Positions 8,959 to 16,123 of a stretch of DNA of 42,008 nt are shown one piece after another (position 1 is the first letter of the stretch; every line of letters starts with the position of its first letter). The notes under the pieces were generated by a model, which saw only the letters and a program-made list of their open reading frames with translations, did no database searches and was not told where the DNA came from. Source of the DNA: CAMLQK01 sp035478775 (GTDB lineage: Bacteria > Patescibacteriota > Saccharimonadia > Saccharimonadales > UBA4665). The position numbers and the translations under genes were made by a program. The stretch is taken from NCBI GenBank assembly GCA_035478775.1, contig DATIJG010000004.1:1-42008 (forward strand), given 5' to 3'.

Positions 8959-10056
8959 CTACGAGCGGCTTTGAACCTGCACAAAGGCATCAAAACGCGC
9001 TTTGAATTCTTGTGTCGAAAACCGTACGGCGCTTTCGGCAACGAGCGCATGGTTAAAACGGTGGTTAGGGAAATCCTTTAGAGCATGGCACAAGCCGTCC
9101 ACAGTTTGTTCGTCAAAAAACAAGCCGGTTTTGCCGGGCTCAACGTAGTCAAGCGAGCCACCTGCCTTAAGAGCGATAACAGGCGTGCCGGCACTTAACG
9201 CCTCAACGGCTACGACTCCAAAATCGTCAACATTAGGGAAAATAAAGGCCTCGGCTTTTTTAAATTCTTCGGCGACCTGCGTGTCGTTTAAACCTGTTTT
9301 AAATGTAATGCTTGGCCCGGCCATAGCCTTCAGGCGCTCGTGGTCAGGGCCGTTGCCAATAACGGTAAGCGGCAGATCCAGTTTGGTGCAAGCCCTGACT
9401 GCCAGATCGACGCGTTTATACGGCGTTTGCCGCCCAGCAATTACAAAGCCGTGGCGTTTGCCTCCAGCCGCCGCTTTAAAACGTTCAATATCAATAGGCG
9501 GAAAAATAACTTTGGCATCGCGCCCATAATACCTTTTAATCGCCTGTTTAGTGTAAGTGGAGTTTGCCGCGATGGCGCTCGGGCGCTGAGCGGCCGCATA
9601 GTCCCATGTACGTAAAGGTCCAACTAATAATTTTAAGCCAACTCGCGCTATCGGGTCAAAAACGCCAAAGCCGGGGTGCTTCATGTATTCGTCATAACGG
9701 CTCCAATAATAATGGGTAGGAGCGTGGCAGTAATTAATATGCTCAGCACCTTCGCGCACCTTAATGCCCTTTGCTTCGGCACCACTGCTGCTGATGACCA
9801 AATCATAATCACGTAAATCTAAGCGGGTAAACCACCAAATCCGTAGGAATGGTATGAATTTACGAATTTTGCCGAAGTGTTGTAACCAACCGGTGACTAC
9901 TTTGCCGCCCATTCTTTGCCGCCATTCGGGCGTGCAATATGATGTATAAACCGGTGCCTGGGGGTACATTTGGTGCAAGGCAAATACCACGCGCTCAGCG
10001 CCGCCACCAACCATCCAGTCGTGCACAATGGCAATTTTTTTCGGGCGGGTATCCAT
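8959..10056 (-). CDS. GT4 family glycosyltransferase
   Basis: The 365-residue product has a GT-B fold with GGGAERV at 17-23 in the N-terminal domain, the AGRQTPYKRVD donor-domain segment, and the EX7E region (EAFIFPNVDDFGVVAVEALSAG). These are typical of mannosyl/galactosyl transferases that use nucleotide sugars on the cytosolic face. A WbaZ-like GDP-mannose-dependent role fits the neighbouring GDP-mannose genes, but donor specificity cannot be read directly. Its ATG lies one base after the stop of the upstream sugar-transferase gene, so the two are translationally coupled. It converges tail-to-tail with the phosphomannomutase gene, 3 bp apart. Confidence 0.9.
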   Translation of the reverse strand: MDTRPKKIAIVHDWMVGGGAERVVFALHQMYPQAPVYTSYCTPEWRQRMGGKVVTGWLQHFGKIRKFIPFLRIWWFTRLDLRDYDLVISSSGAEAKGIKVREGAEHINYCHAPTHYYWSRYDEYMKHPGFGVFDPIARVGLKLLVGPLRTWDYAAAQRPSAIAANSTYTKQAIKRYYGRDAKVIFPPIDIERFKAAAGGKRHGFVIAGRQTPYKRVDLAVRACTKLDLPLTVIGNGPDHERLKAMAGPSITFKTGLNDTQVAEEFKKAEAFIFPNVDDFGVVAVEALSAGTPVIALKAGGSLDYVEPGKTGLFFDEQTVDGLCHALKDFPNHRFNHALVAESAVRFSTQEFKARFDAFVQVQSRS

Positions 10057-10057
10057 G

Positions 10058-11491
10058 TTAGTGGCTTGCTCCGCGACCGCCCAAGACTGACCGGAATGTT
10101 TTGGCTAAAATTACAATATCCAGCCATAAACTCCAATTTTGCACATAGTAAATATCGAGCTTGCGGCGTTCTTCAAAGCTAATATCGCGTCGGCCGGACA
10201 CTTGCGCTAAGCCCGTCACGCCCGATTTTACGCTTAAAATAGCGTGACGTTTTTTGTAGCTGGCTAGTTCTTGCGGAATAAGCGGCCGTGGGCCGACTAA
10301 GCTAATGTCACCACGTACTACGTTAATAAGTTGCGGCAATTCGTCGAGGCTGCTTTTACGTAGGAATCGGCCAAGAGGGGTGAACCGCGGGTCGTGTATA
10401 ATTTGGTCACCACCATTGCGATATAGCTCTATAAGCTCTGGGCGGCCCATTTTAGTAAAGGCCTCTTCAGGGGTTAGGCCATTGTATGCCGGGTAAATAG
10501 TTCGAAATTTAAACACTTCAAAGGTGCGGTCAAAACGGGTTAAGCGTTTTTGGCGAAAGAACGCAGTGCCGCCGCTTAATTTCTCAATTCCAATAATAAC
10601 CAGCATGGCTGGCGAGGCGATAACTAACAAAATGCCGCCGATAAGGACATCGAACAAACGTTTAAAGATGCGCCCCCAACCAAATAAAGCAGTTTGGCGC
10701 ACCACAATAACCGGCACGCTAGAGCGAAATAGTTCTACCTCGATATTACCCACGAATAATTCAGTGTTGCCGGGTACAAAGCGGTAGCCAACGTGGTGTT
10801 CTTGGGCGTACGTTAAAATTTCAGCGTTTTTAGCTTCGTTAGTAAAAAGTTCGGTCTGAATAATGCCATGGAATTCCTCGAGGCCTTTACTAGGTTCATC
10901 TAAAAAAGCCTGGAAAGTTTTGAACGAAGGCACATCGGTGCTTTCGTGCTTAGTGCCGATAATGGCGACAATTTTGTATCCGGTTTTTGGGTCGCGCAAA
11001 GTGTTGATAATTTCGTTGGTGATTGCCGTGTTACCGACCACAACCACGCGGATCAACCCGACGTTATATTTAAATAGTGTGACACGTAGCCAACGCAAGC
11101 TATTGCGCACAATAACTAAAATAATGAAGGCGATGCTGAAGCCGTAAATGGGCACCAGCCGTGCCGGGAAAATAGGGGTTTTAGATGCAAAGTTCCAAAA
11201 CACCAAAAACATCAGGCCAATGAACGAGCCGACAAGCAGGCGGCCAAATTCCACAAAGCGTTTTTCGTAAATATTACTGTTGTATAAGCCTAAAAGCGCG
11301 AAAATTAAAATCCAAAATGGCAACACCGTTAAAAAAATACCCAAGTAGGTAAGGGCGTGAATATGGTCAAGTAACGGCCGTGGGTCGAGCTTGACGCGCA
11401 AGATATAGGCAGCTACGAAGGCGGTCACCAGCGCTAAAAAATCGCCGACAATGAGACAGACATTGTAGAACAGCGAGGCATTGTTTTTCAT
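10058..11491 (-). CDS. Polyprenyl glycosylphosphotransferase (WbaP/WcaJ-type initiating sugar transferase)
   Basis: The roughly 477-residue product has four to five N-terminal membrane helices, a Rossmann-like CoA-binding-type domain (VVVVGNTAITNEI), another helix, and the C-terminal bacterial sugar transferase domain with KFRT, SLDELPQLINV and GDISLVGPRP. The enzyme transfers sugar-1-phosphate from a nucleotide sugar to undecaprenyl phosphate, the first committed step of many exopolysaccharides. The open frame extends to 11602, but ATG 11491 gives the normal start just before the first helix, with TACAAT about 14 nt upstream. It is the promoter-proximal gene of the pair with the GT4 gene. 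Confidence 0.93.
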   Translation of the reverse strand: MKNNASLFYNVCLIVGDFLALVTAFVAAYILRVKLDPRPLLDHIHALTYLGIFLTVLPFWILIFALLGLYNSNIYEKRFVEFGRLLVGSFIGLMFLVFWNFASKTPIFPARLVPIYGFSIAFIILVIVRNSLRWLRVTLFKYNVGLIRVVVVGNTAITNEIINTLRDPKTGYKIVAIIGTKHESTDVPSFKTFQAFLDEPSKGLEEFHGIIQTELFTNEAKNAEILTYAQEHHVGYRFVPGNTELFVGNIEVELFRSSVPVIVVRQTALFGWGRIFKRLFDVLIGGILLVIASPAMLVIIGIEKLSGGTAFFRQKRLTRFDRTFEVFKFRTIYPAYNGLTPEEAFTKMGRPELIELYRNGGDQIIHDPRFTPLGRFLRKSSLDELPQLINVVRGDISLVGPRPLIPQELASYKKRHAILSVKSGVTGLAQVSGRRDISFEERRKLDIYYVQNWSLWLDIVILAKTFRSVLGGRGASH

Positions 11492-11551
11492 AATAGGGTA
11501 CTTAGATTGTACCACTTTATGCCAACAAGTGACCGTCGTTGTATAAACTGC

Positions 11552-11557
11552 TATAAT
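11552..11557 (+). promoter_or_regulatory. -10 box of a probable leaderless promoter
   Basis: TATAAT ends 6 nt before ATG 11564, so the expected transcription start falls on the start codon. No Shine-Dalgarno sequence is present and no good -35 is visible. Confidence 0.6.
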
Positions 11558-11563
11558 GTAGCT

Positions 11564-11983
11564 ATGCAATTGTTCGTAAAACGTTCCGTAAGCCGTGCGC
11601 AAGTTGTGCAGTTCCTAGAATATTTCGTAGGTGGCATGGCCTATTTTTGGGTCGGGTATGCGGTATTTGCTATCTGTTATTCGGGCTTTCGTTGGCGTTG
11701 GCTATATGCCAAGATGCTGGCCGATATTATCGGCTGGACAATAAACTATCTTATTCAACGCTATTGGGCATTTTCAAATAAAAAATTACAACACCACGAC
11801 GGTAGTATTCTAGGCAAATACGGCCTCATCACATTAGTTAACCTGTTCCTTGATTACCTTATGATTGCTGGCCTGAACGCCATCGGCATTTCGCCGTACT
11901 TGGGGTTCTTTATTTCGGCCGGCTTTTTTACCGTGTGGAACTACGTCTGGTATCGTTTTTGGGTTTTTATAGGCAAAAAGTAA
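11564..11983 (+). CDS. GtrA-like membrane protein (second copy)
   Basis: This protein has 139 residues and four hydrophobic segments. It shares the GtrA layout: basic start, FLEYFVGGMAYF helix, LIQRYWAFSNK after helix 2, and TVWNYVWYRFWVFIGKK at the end. It is a presumed flippase component for lipid-linked sugar. TATAAT at 11552-11557 ends 6 nt before the ATG, with no Shine-Dalgarno, so ATG 11564 is preferred over the longer frame from 11507 and the transcript is probably leaderless. It is divergent from the sugar transferase and is followed 20 bp later by the LexA-like gene on the same strand. Confidence 0.85.
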   Translation: MQLFVKRSVSRAQVVQFLEYFVGGMAYFWVGYAVFAICYSGFRWRWLYAKMLADIIGWTINYLIQRYWAFSNKKLQHHDGSILGKYGLITLVNLFLDYLMIAGLNAIGISPYLGFFISAGFFTVWNYVWYRFWVFIGKK

Positions 11984-12003
11984 CGTTTTTTATGGAGGAT
12001 AGT

Positions 12004-12462
12004 ATGAGCGAAAGTGTGCGCCCGACAAAAAAGCAACGTGAACTTTTAAGTTTTATTGAAGATTTCATCGCCGAGCACGGCTATAGCCCCAGCTACCGCG
12101 AAATTATGACTGGTTTGCAATATACCTCTGTGGCAACGGTGGCCTTGCACGTAAACAACTTGATTAGGCGAGGTCATTTATTGAAGCGCGACGGCAAGGC
12201 GCGCTCGCTCGAAATTGCCCACCCGACACGCAGCGGCGACCAAACTCAAGCCCATGAAATTCAGCCTAGCCAAGAAAAATGGCTGGTTGAAAAAATTGAA
12301 GCTATGTTTAAAGACCTTGAGCATGCCGCCGAAACTATTGCCCAGCACCAAGTTGATAAACTGTATGTTATGGTGGGCGCATTGCGTGTGCTAGGCTTGG
12401 AGGGTGCAGCCCAGAGTTTTATTCCACGATTAAGCGAGCTTCGCGGCCGCATTACTGAATAG
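12004..12462 (+). CDS. LexA-like DNA-binding protein lacking the S24 autocleavage domain
   Basis: The 152-residue product begins with a LexA-type winged helix (residues about 7-68): KKQRELLSFIEDFIAEHGYSPSYREI, then the recognition region YTSVATVALHVNNLIRRGHL and RDGKARSLE. In LexA this is followed by the peptidase S24 domain with a Ser-Lys dyad. Here there is only a helical tail of about 80 residues (KWLVEKIEAMFKDLEHAAETI), which may dimerise. It should bind DNA but could not self-cleave in response to RecA filaments. Start ATG 12004 has GGAGG 5-6 nt upstream; the longer frame from 11935 overlaps the GtrA gene and is rejected. The unknown gene at 12471 follows 8 bp later. Confidence 0.85.
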   Translation: MSESVRPTKKQRELLSFIEDFIAEHGYSPSYREIMTGLQYTSVATVALHVNNLIRRGHLLKRDGKARSLEIAHPTRSGDQTQAHEIQPSQEKWLVEKIEAMFKDLEHAAETIAQHQVDKLYVMVGALRVLGLEGAAQSFIPRLSELRGRITE

Positions 12463-12470
12463 GAGTTTCA

Positions 12471-13130
12471 ATGGCAGGTGAGGTTAGTTCAGAGCATATA
12501 CAGCATCTTCTTACGCCGTCTACTGAAGAGTTGGCATCAGGCGCGGACGTAAAAAGCAGAGGGCAAGATTTTGCTGCTCGAGCTGAACGTTTAAAGCGGT
12601 TTTCTGAAAGTGAAATTGCTGCTTACGGTCTTTTTACCCAAGTGGCCTTGGCGACTTTAAAAGATGGAGCGCCTGCGCGGCGCGTATTCCTCGCGCCACC
12701 GGCAAAGGGTCAGACGTCCGAATGGGCGTACACGTTCCCTTCTATAGAATATGATTCTGCGCCAAGTGATATTGAGCAGCCACGCCGGATTACGCTGCGC
12801 GCTGTTGTTCACCTTTTGTCTAATGAAGTGCAGCATATCGTGCCAGTGCTTGATATTTACCCCACCGAACCTGGGTTTTGGCCGGAGTATACGTTTAAGC
12901 GCACGGAACTTAGCATAGTAACCGGCTATCCGACCGATTCTAGTACAAAGGAAGATATATATAACGTAGCGCTGAACCCTGAACTAGAGCAGCCACGGAA
13001 AAACTTGTACGACAACCAGGCGCAATATATAAAATGGCTGATGCGTGCTGCCGAATGCATAGGCGTACCGCCAATTCTTGCATCGCCTGACATTACCGAC
13101 GCTTCGGGCTCTGGCGGCCTGGCTACGTAA
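12471..13130 (+). CDS. Hypothetical protein in operon with the LexA-like gene
   Basis: This 219-residue soluble protein has no signal peptide or membrane segment and does not resemble a family I recognise. The N-terminal half is rich in Ala, Ser and Glu and looks helical (residues 1-65). The middle is a mixed region with TLRAVVHLLSNEVQHIVPVLDIYPTE. The C-terminus ends in a Gly/Ser-rich tail. AGGAG lies 6 nt before the ATG, and it follows the LexA-like gene by 8 bp. Its composition resembles the next gene (13390), another cytosolic protein of unknown function, so the two may work together (inference). Confidence 0.75.
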   Translation: MAGEVSSEHIQHLLTPSTEELASGADVKSRGQDFAARAERLKRFSESEIAAYGLFTQVALATLKDGAPARRVFLAPPAKGQTSEWAYTFPSIEYDSAPSDIEQPRRITLRAVVHLLSNEVQHIVPVLDIYPTEPGFWPEYTFKRTELSIVTGYPTDSSTKEDIYNVALNPELEQPRKNLYDNQAQYIKWLMRAAECIGVPPILASPDITDASGSGGLAT

Positions 13131-13180
13131 GCATGCTATAAATAGTGTTTTTGACAATATCCCAAACGCTATATTTTCGT

Positions 13181-13186
13181 TATACT
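13181..13186 (+). promoter_or_regulatory. Putative -10 box upstream of the riboswitch-like leader
   Basis: TATACT precedes the folded leader by about 24 nt. A TTGACA at 13151-13156 is 24 bp away, which is too far for a normal spacer, so the -35 is unclear. Confidence 0.4.
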
Positions 13187-13204
13187 TTTAAGTATTAAAA
13201 ACTA

Positions 13205-13383
13205 AACGGACACGCATTAGGAAGTACGTTAAAATCGTACACTGTGCCGCAACGGTAAGGCGTTATGAGGGTTTCGCTAAAGTCCGATACTAAGCGTGTT
13301 TTGATGTCCCGAGCAGGAAAATGAGTTGCTAAAAGAGCAACTTGGTTTAAACCTACTCGGCACAAAAAGGCTTTTTTGGGTAG
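13205..13383 (+). promoter_or_regulatory. Cobalamin-riboswitch-like leader with RBS-sequestering switch
   Basis: The conserved core of the cobalamin riboswitch class can be traced by eye. A closing stem pairs ACACGC (13210-13215) with GCGTGT (13294-13299). GGAA follows at 13220-13223, then hairpin GTACG/CGTAC (13224-13240) whose loop carries AAAAT, then CTG...CCGCAACGGTAAGG (13242-13260), and AGTCCGATAC (13281-13290), matching the AGTCxGAxAC block. Downstream is a possible expression platform: CCGAG (13309-13313) can pair with CTCGG (13355-13359), enclosing AGTTGCT/AGCAACT. Adjacent CCTAC (13351-13355) can instead pair with GTAGG (13380-13384), which is the Shine-Dalgarno region of the next gene. 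The two pairings share a base, so they compete, suggesting translational control. The match is by memory of the consensus, not by covariance search. Confidence 0.68.
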
Positions 13384-13389
13384 GTGAAA

Positions 13390-15033
13390 ATGGGGAATAT
13401 AGGGTACGTACTCGCCGGGCGACCGCCGCAAACCAATGCGGAAGTTACTGCTTTATCTGTTTCTGAACAGTCGGCTGACTCCATCGCTCAAGTTGAACGG
13501 CCCACAGTTATAAGCAATGTTGATCGCATTTTGTCGAGTGTTGATGACCTATTGCAAAACCGCAATCCGGATGGCACATATAGCCCACAAGTCCTTGCCG
13601 ACAACTTGCAGAATATTACCTCTGAAATTCAAGAACGGGGTATGCGCTATGCCGTCACTAAAAGCCGTCATGAGGCGGCGTTTATAGAAAGCTATGACGG
13701 TACCCGCCAACGCACTTTCATGTGGCTGGGCAAAACGGCACTCGAGGTGGCTATGGACGGCGTGCTGTTTCATAAACACCCTGCAGCGCTAAAGCGGGTT
13801 GAAGTTGAAGTTAATGAGGCACAGGATATTGCAGCAACTTTGCGTGCTGGTCATGCAAAAGTGCTCATCTCGCCGCGTATGACCGAAAAAGACGCGCCTC
13901 TCGAAGCTGCGCAACAAGAGCATCTCGCGAACGACGATGCAATACGCGTGACGTTCCCAGTTACAGATACACAAAACGAAGTGGTCGCACGTGACTTATT
14001 CTCATTGCTGGTTGCTGATGTGCCGCGCGAAGCGTGGTTAGCGCTACTTAACGACCCCGATAACATCTTTGGTAGGTCTATGCAGGTTCCTGACGATGGT
14101 TCGGCATTACCTATTATGCAGGCACACCGTCAATTAGAACTGCCAGCAGAAAAGTTACCCGAAGGCCCGATAACTATCCTTGCCGCCGTCGTACCGTATA
14201 TTACCGATCCTAAACTCCAAGCTCGGGTAGCTGCTCACGTCGTTAAGTTCCGCCAGGTAAATCAGAGCGATTTCGCTACCTATGCACATAACCTTGGTAT
14301 TCGTCAGCAAGCATTTGATATCGAAGTGGCCGAAAGCTTGAAACGCAAGGTTGCGACTCCATATATTGAGCAACATATACTAGCGCTTAAGAACCAATGG
14401 AGCGACGAAAGCTCTGCACTTATTCGGGCGGCTATCCAGTTTGATGGTAGCTTGCGTATGAACCGGGATATCGCAGCCTTGGTAAGTGACACCTACCAAA
14501 CCTTTATAACAGGTCGTGCGCAAGTGCTCACCGAAGATGCTGAGCTACAGGCTCAAATGAGTATCCGGGAAATTACTAGATTACGCGAAGAGGAACTTTC
14601 TATTCAAAGGGCACAGCGAGCTGGATATGACTTAGTGGTACTTCGAGCGCAGGAAGCTGCCGGTAACTCGAGTATGGCGCGCAGGGGGGTCCAATTGGGC
14701 GACCGCGGTTGTAGTGGTGGTGTAGGTAACTCTCTTCGTAGAAAGGGCTCAAAAAAAGGTTCCGATACTGATAGCGATCTGGATGATTTTGAGCTATGGG
14801 AAGAAGAATTAGCCGCGAGCGATGGCCGAGAAAGCTACGATGGGAACTTTGATATTGACGGTGTCTGTCGTATCGAGGTGTGCGTGAGCCGCTCCATAGG
14901 TGACGGAGTTACAAAAGTGGGTGAATGTAATGTGTGTAGGGGGTGTCAGAAAATGTATGATATCGGTATTGACCGCTCAAAAATGTGGTACATAGTGCGA
15001 ACTCCCCGTAAAAAAGAACTGCAAAACGTTTGA
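13390..15033 (+). CDS. Unknown protein with Cys-rich C-terminal tail, behind a riboswitch-like leader
   Basis: This 547-residue soluble protein matches no family I recognise. Residues about 25-400 are mostly helical and Glu/Gln/Ala-rich. A charged linker (KGSKKGSDTDSDLDDFELWEEE) follows. The last about 70 residues carry clustered cysteines: C-X4-C, then C-X2-C-X2-C in GECNVCRGCQK, suggesting a zinc or other metal site. GTG 13384 is an alternative start two codons earlier; ATG 13390 is chosen because the AGGTG Shine-Dalgarno overlaps the GTG. The cobalamin-type leader suggests expression depends on a corrinoid, yet no B12-dependent domain is visible. The TGA stop overlaps the -35 box of the next transcription unit. 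Confidence 0.8.
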   Translation: MGNIGYVLAGRPPQTNAEVTALSVSEQSADSIAQVERPTVISNVDRILSSVDDLLQNRNPDGTYSPQVLADNLQNITSEIQERGMRYAVTKSRHEAAFIESYDGTRQRTFMWLGKTALEVAMDGVLFHKHPAALKRVEVEVNEAQDIAATLRAGHAKVLISPRMTEKDAPLEAAQQEHLANDDAIRVTFPVTDTQNEVVARDLFSLLVADVPREAWLALLNDPDNIFGRSMQVPDDGSALPIMQAHRQLELPAEKLPEGPITILAAVVPYITDPKLQARVAAHVVKFRQVNQSDFATYAHNLGIRQQAFDIEVAESLKRKVATPYIEQHILALKNQWSDESSALIRAAIQFDGSLRMNRDIAALVSDTYQTFITGRAQVLTEDAELQAQMSIREITRLREEELSIQRAQRAGYDLVVLRAQEAAGNSSMARRGVQLGDRGCSGGVGNSLRRKGSKKGSDTDSDLDDFELWEEELAASDGRESYDGNFDIDGVCRIEVCVSRSIGDGVTKVGECNVCRGCQKMYDIGIDRSKMWYIVRTPRKKELQNV

Positions 15034-15059
15034 CAAACATAAGCAGTGTTTGCTAAGAT
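15030..15059 (+). promoter_or_regulatory. Strong sigma70-type promoter of the small folded transcript
   Basis: TTGACA (15030-15035) and TAAGAT (15054-15059) are separated by 18 bp. The predicted transcription start is near 15066. The -35 overlaps the TGA stop of the preceding gene. Confidence 0.8.
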
Positions 15060-15065
15060 TTTTCC

Positions 15066-15325
15066 ATGTCCATAGGGGTAAGCGAGAGGCCCTGGTTGTG
15101 AGACAAAAACGATAAAATAAAATTAGCCATACGAGGCGCAGGTTGCGAGCGTGCGCGGGGTATGCACTTTTGGAGGTGGACAACAGCCATGCCTGTGAAA
15201 ATCAAGGTTATACGCTCGCGCCCGGCGAACGTCGCAGTAACGGTGCGCCGTCCGTCTTGGCAAGAATTTATCGCGTATTAAAAAGTAACCCTTGGCTAAA
15301 AAATTGCCAAGGGTTACTTTTTAGT
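15066..15325 (+). ncRNA. Structured small transcript, about 260 nt, with internal 30-codon ORF
   Basis: The transcript is bounded by a near-consensus promoter and a strong intrinsic terminator. Six segments of the 5' half pair in nested order with six segments of the 3' half: CGATAAA/TTTATCG (15110, 15267), GCCA/TGGC (15126, 15258), ACG/CGT (15131, 15253), GGCGCA/TGCGCC (15135, 15244), GCGAGCGT/ACGCTCGC (15145, 15212) and GGTATG/CATGCC (15159, 15188). The result is one long interrupted hairpin. It lacks the signatures of RNase P RNA, tmRNA and SRP RNA. A 6S-like RNA is possible because of the long bulged hairpin. The start codon of the internal ORF lies inside the apical stem. Confidence 0.65.
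15189..15281 (+). CDS. Putative 30-residue basic peptide in the folded transcript
   Basis: ATG 15189 opens 30 codons starting MPVKIKVIRSR and ending SWQEFIAY before TAA, which abuts the terminator stem. A GGAGGTGG Shine-Dalgarno lies at 15172-15179, 9-12 nt upstream, in the apical loop of the predicted hairpin. The ATG itself is paired in CATGCC. The peptide is basic (two Lys and four Arg against one Glu) and has no membrane segment. Whether it is translated is unknown. The matching promoter, SD and terminator make a real small gene plausible, but a purely structural RNA would also explain the pairing. Confidence 0.45.
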   Translation: MPVKIKVIRSRPANVAVTVRRPSWQEFIAY

Positions 15326-15330
15326 TTTTT
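15280..15330. terminator. Intrinsic terminator, probably bidirectional
   Basis: A 17-bp perfect stem (15280-15296 with 15306-15322) has a 9-nt loop. It starts with an A-run and ends in T-runs, so it can serve both the small transcript and the convergent DsbA-like gene. Confidence 0.93.
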
Positions 15331-15378
15331 AGCGCTTGCAGCCTACGCAAACGCTAGAGGCGGCGCGTAAGAAATAAG

Positions 15379-16011
15379 TTACTTATTAGCCGAGGTGTTC
15401 TTAAGTGCATTGTTCAGCAACGCTTCAAAATCGCTGGCACTTGCGCCAGGGTTAATTTGTTTGCCGTTCAAAAAGAACGATGGCGTGGCCATGGTTGCAC
15501 CAGTTTTGTTGAAGGCGGCGATATCGGCATTGATAGTACCATTTACATTGTCACTGGCGAAATCCTTGTCGAATTGCACGATGTTTAAGCTCAAACCTTT
15601 GGCGTAGTTATCGAAAAAGGGTTGCGGGTTGCTTGATTCTGACCAAGAAGCCTGGCCTTCGTATAAGGCATCGTGCATTTGCCAGAATTTGTTTTGCAAT
15701 GCTGCGGCTTCGGCTGCCCGGGCACCCGCGTATGCGTTTTGGTGGATCTGGTTGAGCGGCAAGTTACGGAATTGGAACTGGATGCGGTCCTGGTATTCGG
15801 CGACAACTTGCTTTACAACAGGGTAATAACGGCCACACGCTGGACATTGGTAATCACCATATTCCAGCAAAGTCACGTTATTTTTAGCTGTGCCCATGAC
15901 ATGATTGGTTGGTTGTGCGTTCCCACTTCCATTACTATTCTTATTAAATAGCAGCACGCCGCCAAAAATCAGTACGATAACGAGAATAATCCCTAAAAAA
16001 CGCTTGTCCAT
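15379..16011 (-). CDS. DsbA-family thiol-disulfide oxidoreductase, membrane-anchored
   Basis: The 210-residue product has an N-terminal membrane anchor (residues 5-22), a short Asn/Gly/Ser linker, and a thioredoxin-like domain of the Thioredoxin_4/DsbA type with the CPAC active site at 56-59. The cis-Pro loop appears as ATPSFFLNGKQI. This fold oxidises or isomerises disulfides in exported proteins. That is relevant here because many secreted proteins of the window carry paired Cys. An AGGAG Shine-Dalgarno is upstream. TATACT at 16039-16044 on this strand is a candidate -10. No DsbB/VKOR partner is in the window. Confidence 0.92.
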   Translation of the reverse strand: MDKRFLGIILVIVLIFGGVLLFNKNSNGSGNAQPTNHVMGTAKNNVTLLEYGDYQCPACGRYYPVVKQVVAEYQDRIQFQFRNLPLNQIHQNAYAGARAAEAAALQNKFWQMHDALYEGQASWSESSNPQPFFDNYAKGLSLNIVQFDKDFASDNVNGTINADIAAFNKTGATMATPSFFLNGKQINPGASASDFEALLNNALKNTSANK

Positions 16012-16089
16012 TGGTAAAAAGCTCCTTTTGCTGTGTATAGTATACTACGAAAATATTAAAAGCAGGTTGAGGCTGAGCACAGAAATGTT

Positions 16090-16117
16090 TTGAAAAATGT
16101 GTTAAAACGCCTAAGAT
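16090..16117 (+). promoter_or_regulatory. Promoter of the CBS-domain gene (leaderless geometry)
   Basis: TTGAAA (16090-16095), a 16-bp spacer and TAAGAT (16112-16117) end 6 nt before ATG 16124. The predicted transcription start coincides with the start codon. Confidence 0.65.
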
Positions 16118-16123
16118 GAAAGC

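Noticed and set aside
13151..13186. TTGACA plus TATACT as a promoter for the riboswitch-like leader
   Set aside because: The spacing is 24 bp, outside the working range; only the -10 was kept as a weak call.
15066..15325. RNase P RNA, tmRNA or SRP RNA
   Set aside because: The conserved GAGGAAAGUC, tRNA-like ends and SRP tetraloop-type motifs are all absent.
15143..15370. 75-residue open frame over the folded transcript
   Set aside because: It runs through the terminator hairpin, lacks a start signal and is out of frame with the SD-preceded 30-codon ORF.
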